Assembly (NCBI RefSeq): GCF_900156205.1
Contig: NZ_FTNA01000003.1
Coordinates: 71,500 to 135,499 of the forward strand
Source: Leptospira interrogans
GTDB taxonomy: Bacteria > Spirochaetota > Leptospiria > Leptospirales > Leptospiraceae
DNA length: 64,000 bases
Reading direction: 5' to 3'
Shown: positions 42,152 to 56,986 of the stretch, piece by piece
Position numbering within the stretch: position 1 is the first letter of the stretch
Layout: each line of letters begins with the position of its first letter
Made by a program: the position numbers and the translations under genes
Notes under the pieces: model-generated
What the model saw: only the letters and a program-made list of their open reading frames with translations
The model's database searches: none
What the model was told of the DNA's origin: nothing

Positions 42152-42604
42152 GTTCTGCTTCCCCTTTCTTTCATTCCAAATTTTCAAGAAGATCTAAATC
42201 TTCACCCAGTTATTGAGAAAGTAGTAGTTCCCACATTTTCTAAATTGATCTGTAAAATCTCGAACCGTGGTAGTTCCCACATGCGACTTTTCGCGTAATA
42301 ACAAGTTTTTATAAAACCCAAAGATAATGATTCTAAAATTAAAGGTTTGCATAAAGTTATTGTTATATGAAATCAAATTAAAATTTCATTTCATATAACC
42401 TTACAGAAGTTTGTAGTAGTTACTACAAATTTCAAGATTTATGGTAAAATTTTTAAACGTAGAAACTCATACAATTTAAAATGACGATAAAGCCGTTATA
42501 AAAAAACATAATCTTCTAATAGATATATCTGTGGGAACTAACACAAATCTTGAAGTTGTACGGTAAAATTTGCATTACTCATTCCTATAAAATCAAACAC
42601 CTAA

Positions 42605-42782
42605 ATAACGTGAGTTCGACGTAAAAAATCCATAATTCATTTTTCTAAAAAAAGTTGTGATCTCGATTTCTAAAATGTGGGAACTACCGCAAATCACAAT
42701 TTTACGAACAAATTCTAAAATTGTAGGAGCTCATACTTTTAGAAAATTCTTTCTCATTTACTTACACCGAACTCACGTTAAA
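42605..42782. repeat. Family F TIR element, copy 4
   Basis: Left end ATAACGTGAGTTCGACGTAA; right end TTACACCGAACTCACGTTAA. Contains GTGGGAACTACCGC and ATTTTACGAACAAATTCTAAAATTG. A family B copy begins at the next base (42783). Other dyads in the gap lie near 42218 and at 42267-42280 (GTGGTAGTTCCCAC). Confidence 0.65.
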
Positions 42783-42877
42783 TAGAATCGTTGAAAATCC
42801 ATAATTCATATCAACAAAACTGCTTCCAGCGACCGTTTCCATGAAATAGATGGAGAATTAATTTTTCAAAAACTCTA
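42783..42877 (-). repeat. Family B TIR element, copy 5
   Basis: TAGAATCGTTGAAAATCCATAATTC at left and GGAGAATTAATTTTTCAAAAACTCTA at right. The middle reads as the reverse complement of the family. It directly abuts a family F copy. The rest of the gap to 43253 has no gene. Confidence 0.6.
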
Positions 42878-42881
42878 CAAC

Positions 42882-42917
<36 letters not shown>

Positions 42918-43253
42918 AACTCCAATCATTCTAAAATATTTTTGAGATAGCTTCCTAATATTGAAATTAAGCTATGGGTATTTTATTATTATGTGTCTGA
43001 ATAATCTCTATACAACCTATTACTCATAACTATATAATAAAGTACTTAATATTTTGCACGAAATCAGTGTTTTGTGATAAAATCAACGGTACTCAATTTT
43101 ATAGAGATCAGTATCATAAATTTTTATTATAAAGCCATATTTGAGTGTAAAATATTGAGACTGTATTTTATAGGGACAACAAAAGAAATTCTTCAATAAA
43201 GTGCAGATACTTTTAATCATTTGAATATTTAATTTATATAATGAATGAAAATT

Positions 43254-44414
43254 TTATAAATTCATCCGACGAAACATCCAAAAACACAAACCTAAGAATA
43301 AACTTGGAGTAATCCAAACTCCTGCAAAAGGAGGTATTACTCCGTTTTCACCTAGAGATTTTCCTGCAGAGTTAAATATATAATAGATGAGTACGACTCC
43401 GATGGTTATTCCTAAAGAAGCGACTCCGGCGGTTTTTTTTGTAAAATACCCCGCAATCGTTCCAATCAAAGTAACTATGATCGTCATCATAGGTAAAGCA
43501 AAAACGGAATGTTTTTCTGTAAGAACGTCTCCGTAAGCAAGACCTTTTTGAATTCTTCTTTTTTCTTCTTCTTTTAACTGAAAGAGATTCATCTCTTCCA
43601 CGGAACCTGCAGGAACTTTAAAGTAAGAAGGTTCTTCGGGAAGTTCGTATTCTTTTTCTTCGTAAGTTTCTTGAGAACTGAGTTTCAAATCGTTGTCAAA
43701 ATGCCACTCTTCTACTTTCTTCATCTTCCAAAGTTTAGTTTCGTAATTGTATTTCGCCTTCAAAGAAGAGATTACCGTTTCTGGAGATCCATCCGGTCTA
43801 AGTCTTATATAATTGAATCCCCCATTGATCTCGTCCTTATCCGGATCATAAAAATATAAATAATAAAACCCTTCTTTTCCTTTCACGTGAAATTGATACA
43901 CACTATTCGCAAGAGTTCCCATTCCCTCTGTAAGTGTATCGTGTTCTATTTTTGCTAATTTGTTGACCGGCCTTACGATTAACTCAGTCGCGAGCAACAT
44001 TATAATCCACATTAAAATTCCGAATAGGATGAGAGGAGTTACAATTCTAAAAAAAGATACCCCCGCAGCCATCATAGAAACGAGTTCCTTGTTTACTGAA
44101 AACTGCCCAACCGTAAAACAAATTGAAAACATCAAAGACATGGAAACTACAGTAGTAGATATGATCTTCGGAATACTATAAACTAAAAAAAGCGCCACGT
44201 GGTATCTAGGCGCCTTTGTTGCAGTAAAATTTCTTAGGTTATCATTTACAAGAGAAAGTAGCATAATCCCTGTTAGTAGAATCACGGTTCCAATAAAGAT
44301 TTTAAAAAATTCTCCAAATAAGTACTTATCTAAAATTCTTAATGGAAAAAATTCCTTCTTCCATTTTTGAAAAAAAGATTTGAAGGAATGAAATTGAAAA
44401 GGACTTGCAGACAT
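43254..44414 (-). CDS. LptF/LptG family permease
   Basis: 386 residues. TM1-3 lie in the first ~130 residues (I-L-D-K-Y-L-F-G-E-F-F-K-I-F at TM1). A periplasmic beta-jellyroll follows (about 150-280, with Y-Q-F-H-V-K-G-K and W-K-M-K-K-V-E-E-W-H-F). Three membrane helices are at the C-terminus (I-G-T-I-A-G-Y-F-T-K-K near TM4). LptF and LptG form the inner-membrane half of the LPS export bridge with LptB; here LptF and LptG cannot be told apart. No partner gene is nearby. Confidence 0.85.
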   Translation of the reverse strand: MSASPFQFHSFKSFFQKWKKEFFPLRILDKYLFGEFFKIFIGTVILLTGIMLLSLVNDNLRNFTATKAPRYHVALFLVYSIPKIISTTVVSMSLMFSICFTVGQFSVNKELVSMMAAGVSFFRIVTPLILFGILMWIIMLLATELIVRPVNKLAKIEHDTLTEGMGTLANSVYQFHVKGKEGFYYLYFYDPDKDEINGGFNYIRLRPDGSPETVISSLKAKYNYETKLWKMKKVEEWHFDNDLKLSSQETYEEKEYELPEEPSYFKVPAGSVEEMNLFQLKEEEKRRIQKGLAYGDVLTEKHSVFALPMMTIIVTLIGTIAGYFTKKTAGVASLGITIGVVLIYYIFNSAGKSLGENGVIPPFAGVWITPSLFLGLCFWMFRRMNL

Positions 44415-44430
44415 AAAGTTCGTTAGAAAT

Positions 44431-44628
44431 TTAAAGTTTGTTCCAAAATTTGCCAGACCCTTTTTTAGAATGTGTCTTTATTCCGGAAGTCAAAACTGAA
44501 TACCATTCTACCGGTGCTGTAAAATAATACAACACCTTACCGATCACTAAAATCCTTCCCAAAGGTTTGTAAAAAATCACTTTTGGAATCTTTGAAGATG
44601 ATAATTTCTTTTTACAGTGATTTGACAT
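44431..44628 (-). CDS. Possible small protein upstream of the permease gene
   Basis: 65 residues, basic and aromatic (K-V-I-F-Y-K-P-L-G-R-I-L-V-I-G-K-V-L-Y-Y-F). It ends 16 bases before the permease start, which has no Shine-Dalgarno of its own, so coupling is possible. It also lacks a clear Shine-Dalgarno and a recognised domain. Low confidence; the rest of the gap to 45175 contains one family A copy. Confidence 0.3.
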   Translation of the reverse strand: MSNHCKKKLSSSKIPKVIFYKPLGRILVIGKVLYYFTAPVEWYSVLTSGIKTHSKKGSGKFWNKL

Positions 44629-44753
44629 TCTATTACTATACTACTGATTTTGATAAAATTCAGTACCGTAAATTTTGATCACAACACTCTGCTTGATTGA
44701 ACTTAAAATTTTACTGATTCTTATAAAATTCAAAGTGAGTTCAACGATTGAAA

Positions 44754-44881
44754 ATTCGGGCGAATCCGGCGTCGCCGGACCGCGCTTTCAGCTCCGATCA
44801 ACAAATTGAAAGTTCGCTTGAAAACAAAAACTTTTTATAAATTCAATTTGTTGATCACGCCTCAATCGCTTTCGCATTGAA
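44754..44881 (-). repeat. Family A two-stem structured element, copy 2
   Basis: On the minus strand: TTCAATGCGAAAGCGATTGAGGCG, stem 1 GATCAACAAATTGAA with TTCAATTTGTTGATC (15 bp, perfect), GGAGCTGAAAGCGCGGTCC, then stem 2 CCGGC with GCCGG, and GGATTCGCCCGAAT. The stem 1 sequence differs from copy 1 on both sides. Confidence 0.7.
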
Positions 44882-45175
44882 TTATACCGAAGTTTACTTT
44901 CAATTCAGAGACACGTTTTTGAAAGTTTATCTTTCTCTTCTAAAAATTGAAGATAAAACTATAATAAACCCGAGCTACTATTCTATTTTTGAAAATTGAG
45001 AAACTATCACAAAACTTAAAAATCACAATTTTTGTCACTATATTCTAACTATTACTTTATCGTTAAAATCCAACTTACACCTGTACTAAATTGTAAGAAC
45101 TCCCAAAGCCCTTCCGAATTTTAGATTGACTCTCTCGTTTCTATACACGATTCTTCCGAAGGAAAGGAGTCTCTC

Positions 45176-45649
45176 ATGAAATTTCGTTCTATTGTCATTC
45201 TTATGTTCGCCGTTTTTTTTACATCTGGCGCGCTATTCGCAGAAAAATCTACTGAGGAACATATTAAATCGCTTTCTTCCGGTTCCGATTCCGAAAAATA
45301 CGAATCTGCAGTTGCTCTTGGAAAGAACAAAGAAAAATCCGCAATTCCGGAACTAATCCAACTTTTAAATCGTAACAACGAACCTAAAATCGCAACGGCT
45401 GCAGCGATCTCTTTGGGAAAAATAGCGGAACCTGGTGATTCTACAATCGCTTTAAAAAACAAAATTATTTCCTCCGAAAACGGAGATATAGTTTATGCTT
45501 CTTTGGCTTCTCTTTTAAACATTACCACAAAAAATGAAAAGTTAGAAGATTCTACAAAAGAAGCCTTTGAATACGCAGATAAAAATCGTAGAAGTGATGA
45601 ATTTGTAGCGGATCTTTTAGACCTAATCAAAAAGAAACTCAAACTCTAA
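45176..45649 (+). CDS. Secreted HEAT-repeat protein
   Basis: 157 residues. Signal peptide M-K-F-R-S-I-V-I-L to G-A-L-F-A (cleavage near residue 22). The mature part holds about three HEAT-like helical pairs (E-S-A-V-A-L-G-K-N, A-T-A-A-A-I-S-L-G-K-I-A-E, V-Y-A-S-L-A-S-L-L), followed by a basic tail. HEAT repeats bind other proteins; the partner is unknown. AAGGAAAGGAG precedes the ATG. Single-gene transcript. Confidence 0.75.
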   Translation: MKFRSIVILMFAVFFTSGALFAEKSTEEHIKSLSSGSDSEKYESAVALGKNKEKSAIPELIQLLNRNNEPKIATAAAISLGKIAEPGDSTIALKNKIISSENGDIVYASLASLLNITTKNEKLEDSTKEAFEYADKNRRSDEFVADLLDLIKKKLKL

Positions 45650-45890
45650 TCCCCTTTCAACTTGTTCCAAAAGTTGATAACAAAAACTCGTTTAGGTCTT
45701 AAGCGAGATTCTACGCAGAAAATAATCAAGACGTTATGCTTTCCTTTTGGAAAGCATTGTCCTGTTTAATCAAGTTTACAGTTTATCCTCTAATTACAGT
45801 TAAATATGATTCGTTTTTTATCATCCACATAAGAAACCACTCTGAATCGATTCTTATAAGAATAAGTGCCATAATTAAATAGACTCTGAT

Positions 45891-46025
45891 TTCAATGCAA
45901 AAGGGATCGATGCAGAGTCAAGTTATTGAAATTAAAGAAATTGAATATATTACCGTAACACACAATAACTTGACTGGAGCTAAAGAGCCCGGTCCGGCTG
46001 CACTGCAGCCGGATTCGTCCAAATT
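45891..46025 (+). repeat. Family A two-stem structured element, copy 3
   Basis: TTCAATGCAAAAGGGATCGATGC, stem 1 AGTCAAGTTATTG with CAATAACTTGACT (13 bp, perfect), GGAGCTAAAGAGCCCGGTCC, stem 2 CCGGCTGCA with TGCAGCCGG, GGATTCGTCCAAAT. A 61-codon frame over it (45895-46080) is not a gene. The rest of 45650-46087 holds nothing else. Confidence 0.75.
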
Positions 46026-46087
46026 TTCTTACGTTGAACTAGATTTCATTACAAAATCCCATTTAAATAAAAAACATTAGGTATCCT

Positions 46088-47374
46088 TTATATAGCTCTG
46101 AGCAAGCGATTCCATTCGATCCGAATTTCTTCCAAAGTCAGTTCTCTTCTACCTAAATCTTCGGAAATCTTTTTTAAAATCGGCTGCAACCTACCAGCTT
46201 CTTCTAAGGTAATGTTTTCCCCTGCATCTTTTAAAATACAATAGACCGCACTTTTACCCGATTGATTTGTAAATTCGATTCTGTCCCCCTCCGGCCTTCC
46301 GATCAACGCGGCGTCAAACGCGCGATAGGCGCCTTTTTGTAGATGGCGTGTTTTTGCGACTCCGTCTTGATGAATTCCGGATCGATGAGAAATGACGTCT
46401 TCTCCAATCAAAGGCGCTTTTTCATAAATTGGAATCTCCGATAGATAAGAAACCAAACGAGATGTTTCATAGATCGTCGAAAAATTTAAAGGGACTTCAA
46501 CTCCGCAGTTATGAAGAGCAATTGCCACTTCATATGTGTTTGTATTTCCCGCCCTCTCTCCAAGTCCGTTTAACGCCGTCTCCAATTGAACCGCTCCTGC
46601 AAAGTAAGATTCTACCGTAGTCGCAGTCGCCATTCCAAGATCATTATGTGTATGAATCGAAATTCTTGTATCCTCTGGCAATAAATTAGCAACCGCCTTT
46701 ACCATAGAAACAAAAAGCCAAGGACGATAACGTTCGACGGTGTTGGGAAGATTTACAACATCGGCTCCGTTATTCAAAGCGATTTGAAACGCTTCCGCAG
46801 CAAAATCTAAGTTTTCCAAAGAATCTCCGAAATGTTCTCCTGAAAATTGAACTTCACCTTTTGATCCTACAAGACTTTTTGCATAAGCCACTGACTGGGA
46901 AATCCTATCTAAAACTTTTTCAGGAGTTATCTTCAATACGTTTTGAATCGTAAACGCAGATACAGGATATACGATGTGAATCCTTGGTTTTGGAGCAAAC
47001 CGTATCGCCTTCCAAGAAACTTCGATTTCTTTTTCCACAGCTCTAGATAAAGAAGATATGACTACGTTATCCGGTGCAATCGAAGAAAGATATTTACAGG
47101 CTTCAAATTCTTGGTTGTTAGAAGAAGCAAATCCTACTTCAATTCCTTGTACTCCTAGTTTTAAAAGTTGTTTAAAGATTGTTTCTTTTTGTTCTAAATT
47201 CCAAGGTCTACGAAGTGCTTGGTTTCCGTCTCTTAAAGTCACGTCCATAAAAAAAGGAAGATGTTTAGGAATTGGAGTTTGAAGATCCGAGAAGAACTTT
47301 ACATTTCTTTGATCTTCGGAAACGGAAAGGTCACGCACTATAGACTCATTTTCCGATTGTGAATCTTGTTTCAT
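46088..47374 (-). CDS. leuA: 2-isopropylmalate synthase-like, short form
   Basis: 428 residues with AAGGAG six bases before ATG. DRE-TIM metallolyase barrel: [20 protein letters not shown], metal ligands I-H-T-H-N-D-L-G, and [11 protein letters not shown]. The accessory S-G-I-H-Q-D-G-V follows. The G-N-Q-A-L form resembles fungal/Leu4-type enzymes. The ~120-residue C-terminal leucine-binding regulatory domain is missing; only about 90 residues follow the H-Q-D-G motif. Homocitrate or citramalate synthase are alternatives, but a leucine-rich leader peptide with attenuator upstream (47442-47559) makes isopropylmalate synthase the best call. Confidence 0.8.
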   Translation of the reverse strand: MKQDSQSENESIVRDLSVSEDQRNVKFFSDLQTPIPKHLPFFMDVTLRDGNQALRRPWNLEQKETIFKQLLKLGVQGIEVGFASSNNQEFEACKYLSSIAPDNVVISSLSRAVEKEIEVSWKAIRFAPKPRIHIVYPVSAFTIQNVLKITPEKVLDRISQSVAYAKSLVGSKGEVQFSGEHFGDSLENLDFAAEAFQIALNNGADVVNLPNTVERYRPWLFVSMVKAVANLLPEDTRISIHTHNDLGMATATTVESYFAGAVQLETALNGLGERAGNTNTYEVAIALHNCGVEVPLNFSTIYETSRLVSYLSEIPIYEKAPLIGEDVISHRSGIHQDGVAKTRHLQKGAYRAFDAALIGRPEGDRIEFTNQSGKSAVYCILKDAGENITLEEAGRLQPILKKISEDLGRRELTLEEIRIEWNRLLRAI

Positions 47375-47441
47375 TGTTTTCTCCTTTTACCGGCCAGTCC
47401 AGGAGAGGGATTTTCCGAACAGAGATGAACTCGGAAATAAA

Positions 47442-47499
47442 AAAGCCCACTCCAGGAGGAGCAGGCTCGTGTATTTTTTTACAACTCTACCAGCTCCCC
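47442..47499 (-). promoter_or_regulatory. Transcription attenuator of leuA-type gene
   Basis: On the minus strand, AGCCTGCTCC-TCCT-GGAGTGGGCT-TTTTTT is an intrinsic terminator (10-bp stem, two G-U pairs). Upstream, GGGGGAGC can pair with its GCTCCTCC arm (antiterminator), and TGGTAGAGTT can pair with AACTCTACTA inside the leader peptide codons. This gives the classic 1:2, 2:3, 3:4 choice. Pairings were found by eye. Confidence 0.75.
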
Positions 47500-47559
47500 C
47501 TAACTAAGGAGGAGTAAAAGCTCAATAGTAAGCGTTAGTAGAGTTACGTTGCGAAACAT
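47500..47559 (-). CDS. leuL: Leucine-rich leader peptide
   Basis: 19 codons plus TAG: M-F-R-N-V-T-L-L-T-L-T-I-E-L-L-L-L-L-S. Eight of 19 residues are Leu, with five in a row (CTT TTA CTC CTC CTT) just before the stop. Ribosome stalling at these codons when leucyl-tRNA is scarce would favour the antiterminator below. The Shine-Dalgarno is weak. Located 125 bases upstream of the synthase start. Confidence 0.8.
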   Translation of the reverse strand: MFRNVTLLTLTIELLLLLS

Positions 47560-47708
47560 ATAATATCAGACTCAATCGGATTCTTTAAAAATACAAGTAT
47601 TTTTTAGAATGAAATCAAAGCTTATGGATTCACTTACAGCGCGTTCGAAAACCTGCCGAGCGATTCGTAAAGAGCGAGACATTGAGTTATCCCAGCGACT
47701 CATAGGGA

Positions 47709-48000
47709 GCATCACCTTACCCACAAGTTAATAGGATTTTAGAATGAGAAGAATCAAAATGCACATTTTTCAAGTGTTCCGACAAGAATGAGTCTTTTTA
47801 CTTGCAAAAAGTATGTTTTTCTGATAGAGAAAAATTTTCCGAACCTTACCACCTCCGTCCCCCACCCAAAAATAGGAAAAACTCAACACAACGCTCTCTA
47901 TGAATCGCGTTGTGGGGTGGGAACTAAGTTTTACAGAGGATTTGTCGTAATTCCGACAGATTTATATTGAGATCAAATATTTGTGGGTAAGGTTATGATA
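47709..48000. repeat. Family D TIR element, copy 3
   Basis: Left end CATCACCTTACCCACAAGTT; right end ATTTGTGGGTAAGGTTATGAT. The inside matches copies 1 and 2 (TTCAAGTGTTCCGACAAGAA, CAACGCGATTCATAGAGAGC reversed). Of the gap 47560-48670, the part after 48000 has repeat fragments (48080-48200), GTGGGAACTACCAC near 48251, GTGGTAGTTCCCAC near 48405 and no gene. Confidence 0.65.
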
Positions 48001-48168
48001 GGGAGTGAACGCATTGAGTTTTCACTTTATTAGAAAGATCAAGCTGCAGTAATTAAAACAGAACGCTTTCTAAACTCAAATCTCACTTTCTATTGGCGCT
48101 CGACGGGTTGTCCTTAACACTACGCCTAGCGTTATTGAGTTTCCGCTGCAATCCATAGTGAGCAGTGC

Positions 48169-48200
<32 letters not shown>

Positions 48201-48670
48201 TTTCAATTTCAAAACCTATTCCATTTTTTGTAGGTGAAGTTTTCGAAAATGTGGGAACTACCACAGATCACGATTTTACGAACAAGTTCTAAAATTGTAA
48301 GAGTTCCCACATCATTTTACGGACAAACCTAAGTTTTGTGTGAATTTCCTCTCACACTTGAATACGACAGGTTCAATTGTTATAAACTTCTATTTTTTAA
48401 ATTGTGGTAGTTCCCACATTTAAGGAATCGATCTATAAAATTCAAATTCCAGCTTTTTTCAGAATTATGAATTCCTTATGTTAAACACACATAATCCTTA
48501 AAATAAAAATTGATCTCAAAACAAAAACAAGACGTAATTTGTAGGAACTCCACTAAAACCGAGCCTTTTCTAAAATTTAGTTTTTAGTTACCGAACGATT
48601 TTTAATTAATTTCGTTTTATCCTTTCAAACAGTTTAAAAAATGTACAAATTCTATCACAAAGAGATTTGA

Positions 48671-49525
48671 ATGCACCTTTATATCTTTCCAGTTATAGCG
48701 ACCATTTTCTTTTTTGTTTCTAGTTCTTTGTTTGGTGAAAATTTAAAACTAGATTTAGAACAAACGAACGAAATTCTAAAACATATTCAAAAAGATCATA
48801 GAATCGGTTGGGAAAATCTAGAAACTCAAATCGATTTCAATCTTCTCAAAGACAAGATCAATAAAGGATCTAAATCAGAAGTTTTAAAAATATTTAACGA
48901 AATCAAACAAACCAATCGTCTCAAAAACCTTCATCAAGTCGATTTCAATCAAGATGGTAAATTGGATTTAATTTATGATCCTGAAAATCCTACTCAAGAT
49001 TTTGTACTAATTTTTTTAAACACTTCGAAGGGTTACAAATTGCTCTATAATCGCGGTGGAATGATCGTGGATTTTAAACGTTCTCAAAAATTTGTAACAT
49101 TTTATATAAAAGCTCCTTCTTGTTGTTGTCTTCAATATGGTTCTTTAGAAATTCTTAATTTTGATTTCGACTCCAATCAACTTAAAAGCCAAATATCCGT
49201 TTCTTATTCTGGAGTTTTACATCAGCCTACACAACTCGAATATTTCAAACGTTTTAAAGTTTCTAAAAATTCAGCGAAACTAAGAACGGCTTCGGTAATC
49301 GACGACAAAGAAATTCCGGACCCTTGTTCGGATCAAAAAATTCAGGGGAATAGGATCGATTTATACAATACAAATTTTGAAGGTTTTGCACTTTCAAACA
49401 AATTGAACGAAAAACAGATGCCTGATTGGTATTTCGTTTTGATTCCCTCCCCTTACATAAAAGATAAGGTCTATAACTTAGGCTGGTTTCAAAAACAGGA
49501 TTTAGAATTGATAGACACAAAATAA
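48671..49525 (+). CDS. Secreted protein with a VCBS/FG-GAP-like calcium motif
   Basis: 284 residues. Signal peptide M-H-L-Y-I-F-P with a hydrophobic stretch to about 22 (S-L-F-G-E). Near residue 97 is D-F-N-Q-D-G-K-L-D-L-I-Y-D, a calcium-loop signature as in FG-GAP/VCBS repeats. It is followed by a strand-rich region including an unusual S-C-C-C-L triple Cys. The C-terminal part is basic and aromatic (P-D-W-Y-F-V-L-I-P). Probably periplasmic or exported; function unknown. No clear Shine-Dalgarno (AGAGATTTG before ATG). Confidence 0.6.
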   Translation: MHLYIFPVIATIFFFVSSSLFGENLKLDLEQTNEILKHIQKDHRIGWENLETQIDFNLLKDKINKGSKSEVLKIFNEIKQTNRLKNLHQVDFNQDGKLDLIYDPENPTQDFVLIFLNTSKGYKLLYNRGGMIVDFKRSQKFVTFYIKAPSCCCLQYGSLEILNFDFDSNQLKSQISVSYSGVLHQPTQLEYFKRFKVSKNSAKLRTASVIDDKEIPDPCSDQKIQGNRIDLYNTNFEGFALSNKLNEKQMPDWYFVLIPSPYIKDKVYNLGWFQKQDLELIDTK

Positions 49526-49571
49526 ATTGGCTTTAACTATAAACCTTATATCAAGATGAATTTGGCGGTTG

Positions 49572-49727
49572 AAAATAGGAGCGAATCCCGCCAATAATTT
49601 GTAAAAGAAAGATCAAATGGAATAGGCGGGACCGGGCTCTCAGCTCCAGTCAAGTTATTGTGTGTTATAGTGATACATTCAATTTTTTCAATTCCAATAA
49701 CTTGACTCCGCATCGATCCCTTTCGCG
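49572..49727 (-). repeat. Family A two-stem structured element, copy 4
   Basis: On the minus strand: GCGAAAGGGATCGATGCGG, stem 1 AGTCAAGTTATTG with CAATAACTTGACT, GGAGCTGAGAGCCCGGTCC, stem 2 CGCC and GGCG around a long ~40-nt loop, GGATTCGCTCC. It shares stem 1 with copy 3 but not stem 2. A decayed family B copy lies at about 49861-49956. Otherwise the gap 49526-50116 is empty. Confidence 0.7.
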
Positions 49728-50116
49728 TTTAGAGAACAGACGAACTTCGTTTCATCGCACTAAACAAAAGACTGACAACCTATAAGCGGCCCTCGACTGT
49801 TTATATATTTTCTCTAAAAAACAATATAAATTAATATTTAATAAAATACTAATACATTTAAATAGAGTTTTGAAAAAACAATCCTTCGTATGTTTTCTAT
49901 TTTGTGAAAACGGCCGATTGAAGCAACTTGTTAATGAAATTATTAAATAATTCTAACGATAATCCGGGAAACCTCGATCCACAAATTGTCTTTTTTTAAG
50001 AAGACAAAAAAAGTTAATCAATTAAAAATTGTATTAGAAAAATTTTATAGAATAGAAATGAGCTACTGTCTTCTATTTCGCTCTGATGGCCGTTCGACAG
50101 GATTTTAAATCGAGAT

Positions 50117-51453
50117 CTAAGGAATTTTAGGTGGGAATTTCAGGTTCAAAATTTCGCGTAATGTGTTCTCTAATTCGGTGCGAAGAGTTTGTTCGTTTTC
50201 GGATACATACGCTTCAAAGATAGAAGGCAAACTATCCGGATCGTTGATCGTTCGGATCGTGTTTACCGCTTCGATTCTTAGATTCAGTTTTTCTCTCGGA
50301 TTTCTAGCAAGAACGAGTAACGCAGGAACCGCATTTTTATCCTTAAGCTCTCCTAAAGAATGAATGAGCTGCCACTTAACCGCATTCTCTTTTTCTTCTG
50401 ATAAAATTTTTGTAAGTTCAAATGCATTTGTATTTGCTCCTAACTTTCCCACCGCGTAAGCCGCTTTTGTTCTTAACTCTGCATCTTCTGCGTTAGTCAA
50501 CACCGCAAGAATACCTTGACCTCCTCCGTTGTTTCCAAGATCCAATAATAGATCGATCATTCTCGCCCTTAAAAACGAATTGTCTTCCTTTACCAATTGA
50601 TCGGATACAGCTTTGGCTCCTTGTTTATCTTGGTAGAGTAACAACGCTTCTAAAGAAATTCTTCGTATATCTGAATTAGAGTCGTTAAGCCCTTTGTAAA
50701 ACAAAGATAAATATTGACGGCCTTTTTTATTTTTAAGAATTTCTAATGCGACCATTTTCACGTCATCGTCCGGATCGTTAGTGGCAGATTTTTGAAACTG
50801 TGAAAATTTATCAGTCATTCCAAGTCGATTGATCGCTATGAGATATTTCTTTCTCACTCCTGGACTTTCATCATTCGCTAATTTATGAATCTGATTTTGA
50901 ATCCTCTCGTCTTTAATAATCAAAGAGGATTCCAAAAAATACATTCTATGCACCGGATCTTTAGACAAGGACATATCCAGTAAAATCGGTAAGGCCCTAT
51001 CGTCCTTTAATAAATTCATCAATCGATAACTTAGAGTTCTTACTTGTGTTTCGGGATCACTAAACGCAGCAATCACCGAATAGATCAGTCGTTTTTCTTT
51101 TTTCTTTTCAGCCAATAGTAGAATTTCTTTTTTCAAATTTACATTAGTCGTCTTTTGAAAGACCAAGTCCAAAACTACCACCCAATTTGGTGCGAGACCG
51201 TCCAAATCCTCTAATTCAGAAAATAGCTTTAAAATCGCAACCTGAGCCTTTTCTTCAATGGATTCGTTTTGGAATATAGTAGGTAATTCCTTTACGAGAT
51301 CCAATCTGTTTTTGGCTCGTATCTCTGTAATTGCCGTGGCTTGTAATTTAGAAAAATTGAATACTTTTTCTTTAAATTCGTCTTTAGGTGTTTCCGCTGC
51401 TTGAATCGAAGTTATAAAAAGGAATGAAATCAAAAACGTTAAGAAGTAACTTT

Positions 51454-51457
<4 letters not shown>
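50117..51457 (-). CDS. Exported HEAT-repeat protein, CTG start
   Basis: About 446 residues if read from CTG 51457, giving [12 protein letters not shown], a proper signal peptide ending S-I-Q-A-A-E. GGGAGGG lies six bases upstream and CTGA overlaps the TPR gene's stop. The TTG at 51433 would lose the basic n-region and has no Shine-Dalgarno. The mature protein is HEAT/armadillo repeats over residues about 90-430 (for example [10 protein letters not shown] and Y-A-V-G-K-L-G-A). Last gene of ribH-nusB-TPR-HEAT; likely a periplasmic scaffold partner of the TPR protein (inference). Confidence 0.75.
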
Positions 51458-54420
<2,963 letters not shown>

Positions 54421-54421
54421 T

Positions 54422-54474
54422 CTTACCATTGTGGTAAGTTAAAATATCTATATTAGGACATTTTGTCCTAATAT
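54422..54474. promoter_or_regulatory. Two perfect dyads in the ribH divergent promoter
   Basis: Dyad 1: CTTACCA-TTG-TGGTAAG (54422-54438). Dyad 2: ATATTAGGACA-TTT-TGTCCTAATAT (54450-54474), 11-bp perfect arms. Dyad 2 overlaps a TATTAT box in front of the rightward lipoprotein gene. Likely an operator; the protein is unknown. Confidence 0.55.
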
Positions 54475-54494
54475 TATAGTCAAGGATAAATCTC

Positions 54495-55301
54495 TTGTTA
54501 TCGATGATTCGAAAAATTCTCTCCGGCTTTTATTTCATCTATTGTATTCGATTGTTTTTTTTATTTTTTGTTTTTCTTTTTCTTTCGGAATGTTCCGTCT
54601 ATCGAAGAATCTTTCCAAAAGAAGACGAATTTTTAAAGTCTCTTAACTTACCCGAATGGGTGTTAGAATCTAACATCAAATTAAGAGTTTTATCTGGCTT
54701 ACAAGATCTTCCAAACCCAGAAGATTCTCTTCCGGAAGACGAGATCGCGAGTTTTGAAAACAAAACCAGAAGAATTTTAGCTACTTCTCCGCAAGCGATG
54801 AAGGATCTTTTTGAAGCCACAGGTTGTATAGACGGTTCCAGACTTGCAGGAATTAGAGCCAACCGAATTACCGAAAAAGAAGAAGACGTTTGGTATGGAA
54901 TTTGTCGCAACGGAAAAGAAGATGCGATCATCTTTCGTTTATTCCAAATGGGAAACACCGATCTCTATAGAAAGTACGAAAAAGAAACTCTTCCGGCCTG
55001 GGAAGAAGCGAGAAAACTTGCGGCAAATAACCCGGATAAAGCGGTTAGACTCGCCAATCAGGTCATCGAATTAGAACCGGCACATCCCGCAGCTAGAAAA
55101 CTACTCGGTCAATTGTATCTAAAAGGAGGTTATTGTAGAGGTTCGATCCGAAACTATAGACTTTATCTCAGAGTTATGCCTCTCGCCGGAGACAAGTGGA
55201 AAATTCACGATCAACTCAAAGAGAAATGTGGAGAATTTTTAAAAGCAGAACCTTCAAAAGAAGAAGTAGAACTTCCAGATGCGGATCCAGACGCAATGTA
55301 A
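54495..55301 (+). CDS. Probable lipoprotein with TPR-like C-terminus
   Basis: 268 residues from TTG 54495 (AAGGA nine bases upstream; ATG 54504 is the alternative). A long hydrophobic N-terminus ends F-L-F-L-S-E-C, a loose spirochaetal lipobox with Cys at about 33. The middle has R-L-A-G-I-R-A-N-R and G-I-C-R-N-G-K-E-D. Residues about 165-250 look like one or two TPRs ([20 protein letters not shown]). Reads divergently from ribH. Function unknown. Confidence 0.7.
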   Translation: MLSMIRKILSGFYFIYCIRLFFLFFVFLFLSECSVYRRIFPKEDEFLKSLNLPEWVLESNIKLRVLSGLQDLPNPEDSLPEDEIASFENKTRRILATSPQAMKDLFEATGCIDGSRLAGIRANRITEKEEDVWYGICRNGKEDAIIFRLFQMGNTDLYRKYEKETLPAWEEARKLAANNPDKAVRLANQVIELEPAHPAARKLLGQLYLKGGYCRGSIRNYRLYLRVMPLAGDKWKIHDQLKEKCGEFLKAEPSKEEVELPDADPDAM

Positions 55302-55435
55302 AAGAAATTATAAAATAAAAATATTCTAAAATTCTAAAGGTAAATCAAAAAAAATTTAAAAACAGTATTAAAAACTCAAACTTCAACCTAGAAAAGTTTT
55401 GAATGATTTAATCCCTAATATCAAAAGAAGCTAAC

Positions 55436-56986
<1,551 letters not shown>

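Noticed and set aside
45895..46080. 61-residue ORF
   Set aside because: Covers the family A structured element; stems explain the sequence better than codons.
47788..47970. 60-residue ORF
   Set aside because: Within family D copy 3.
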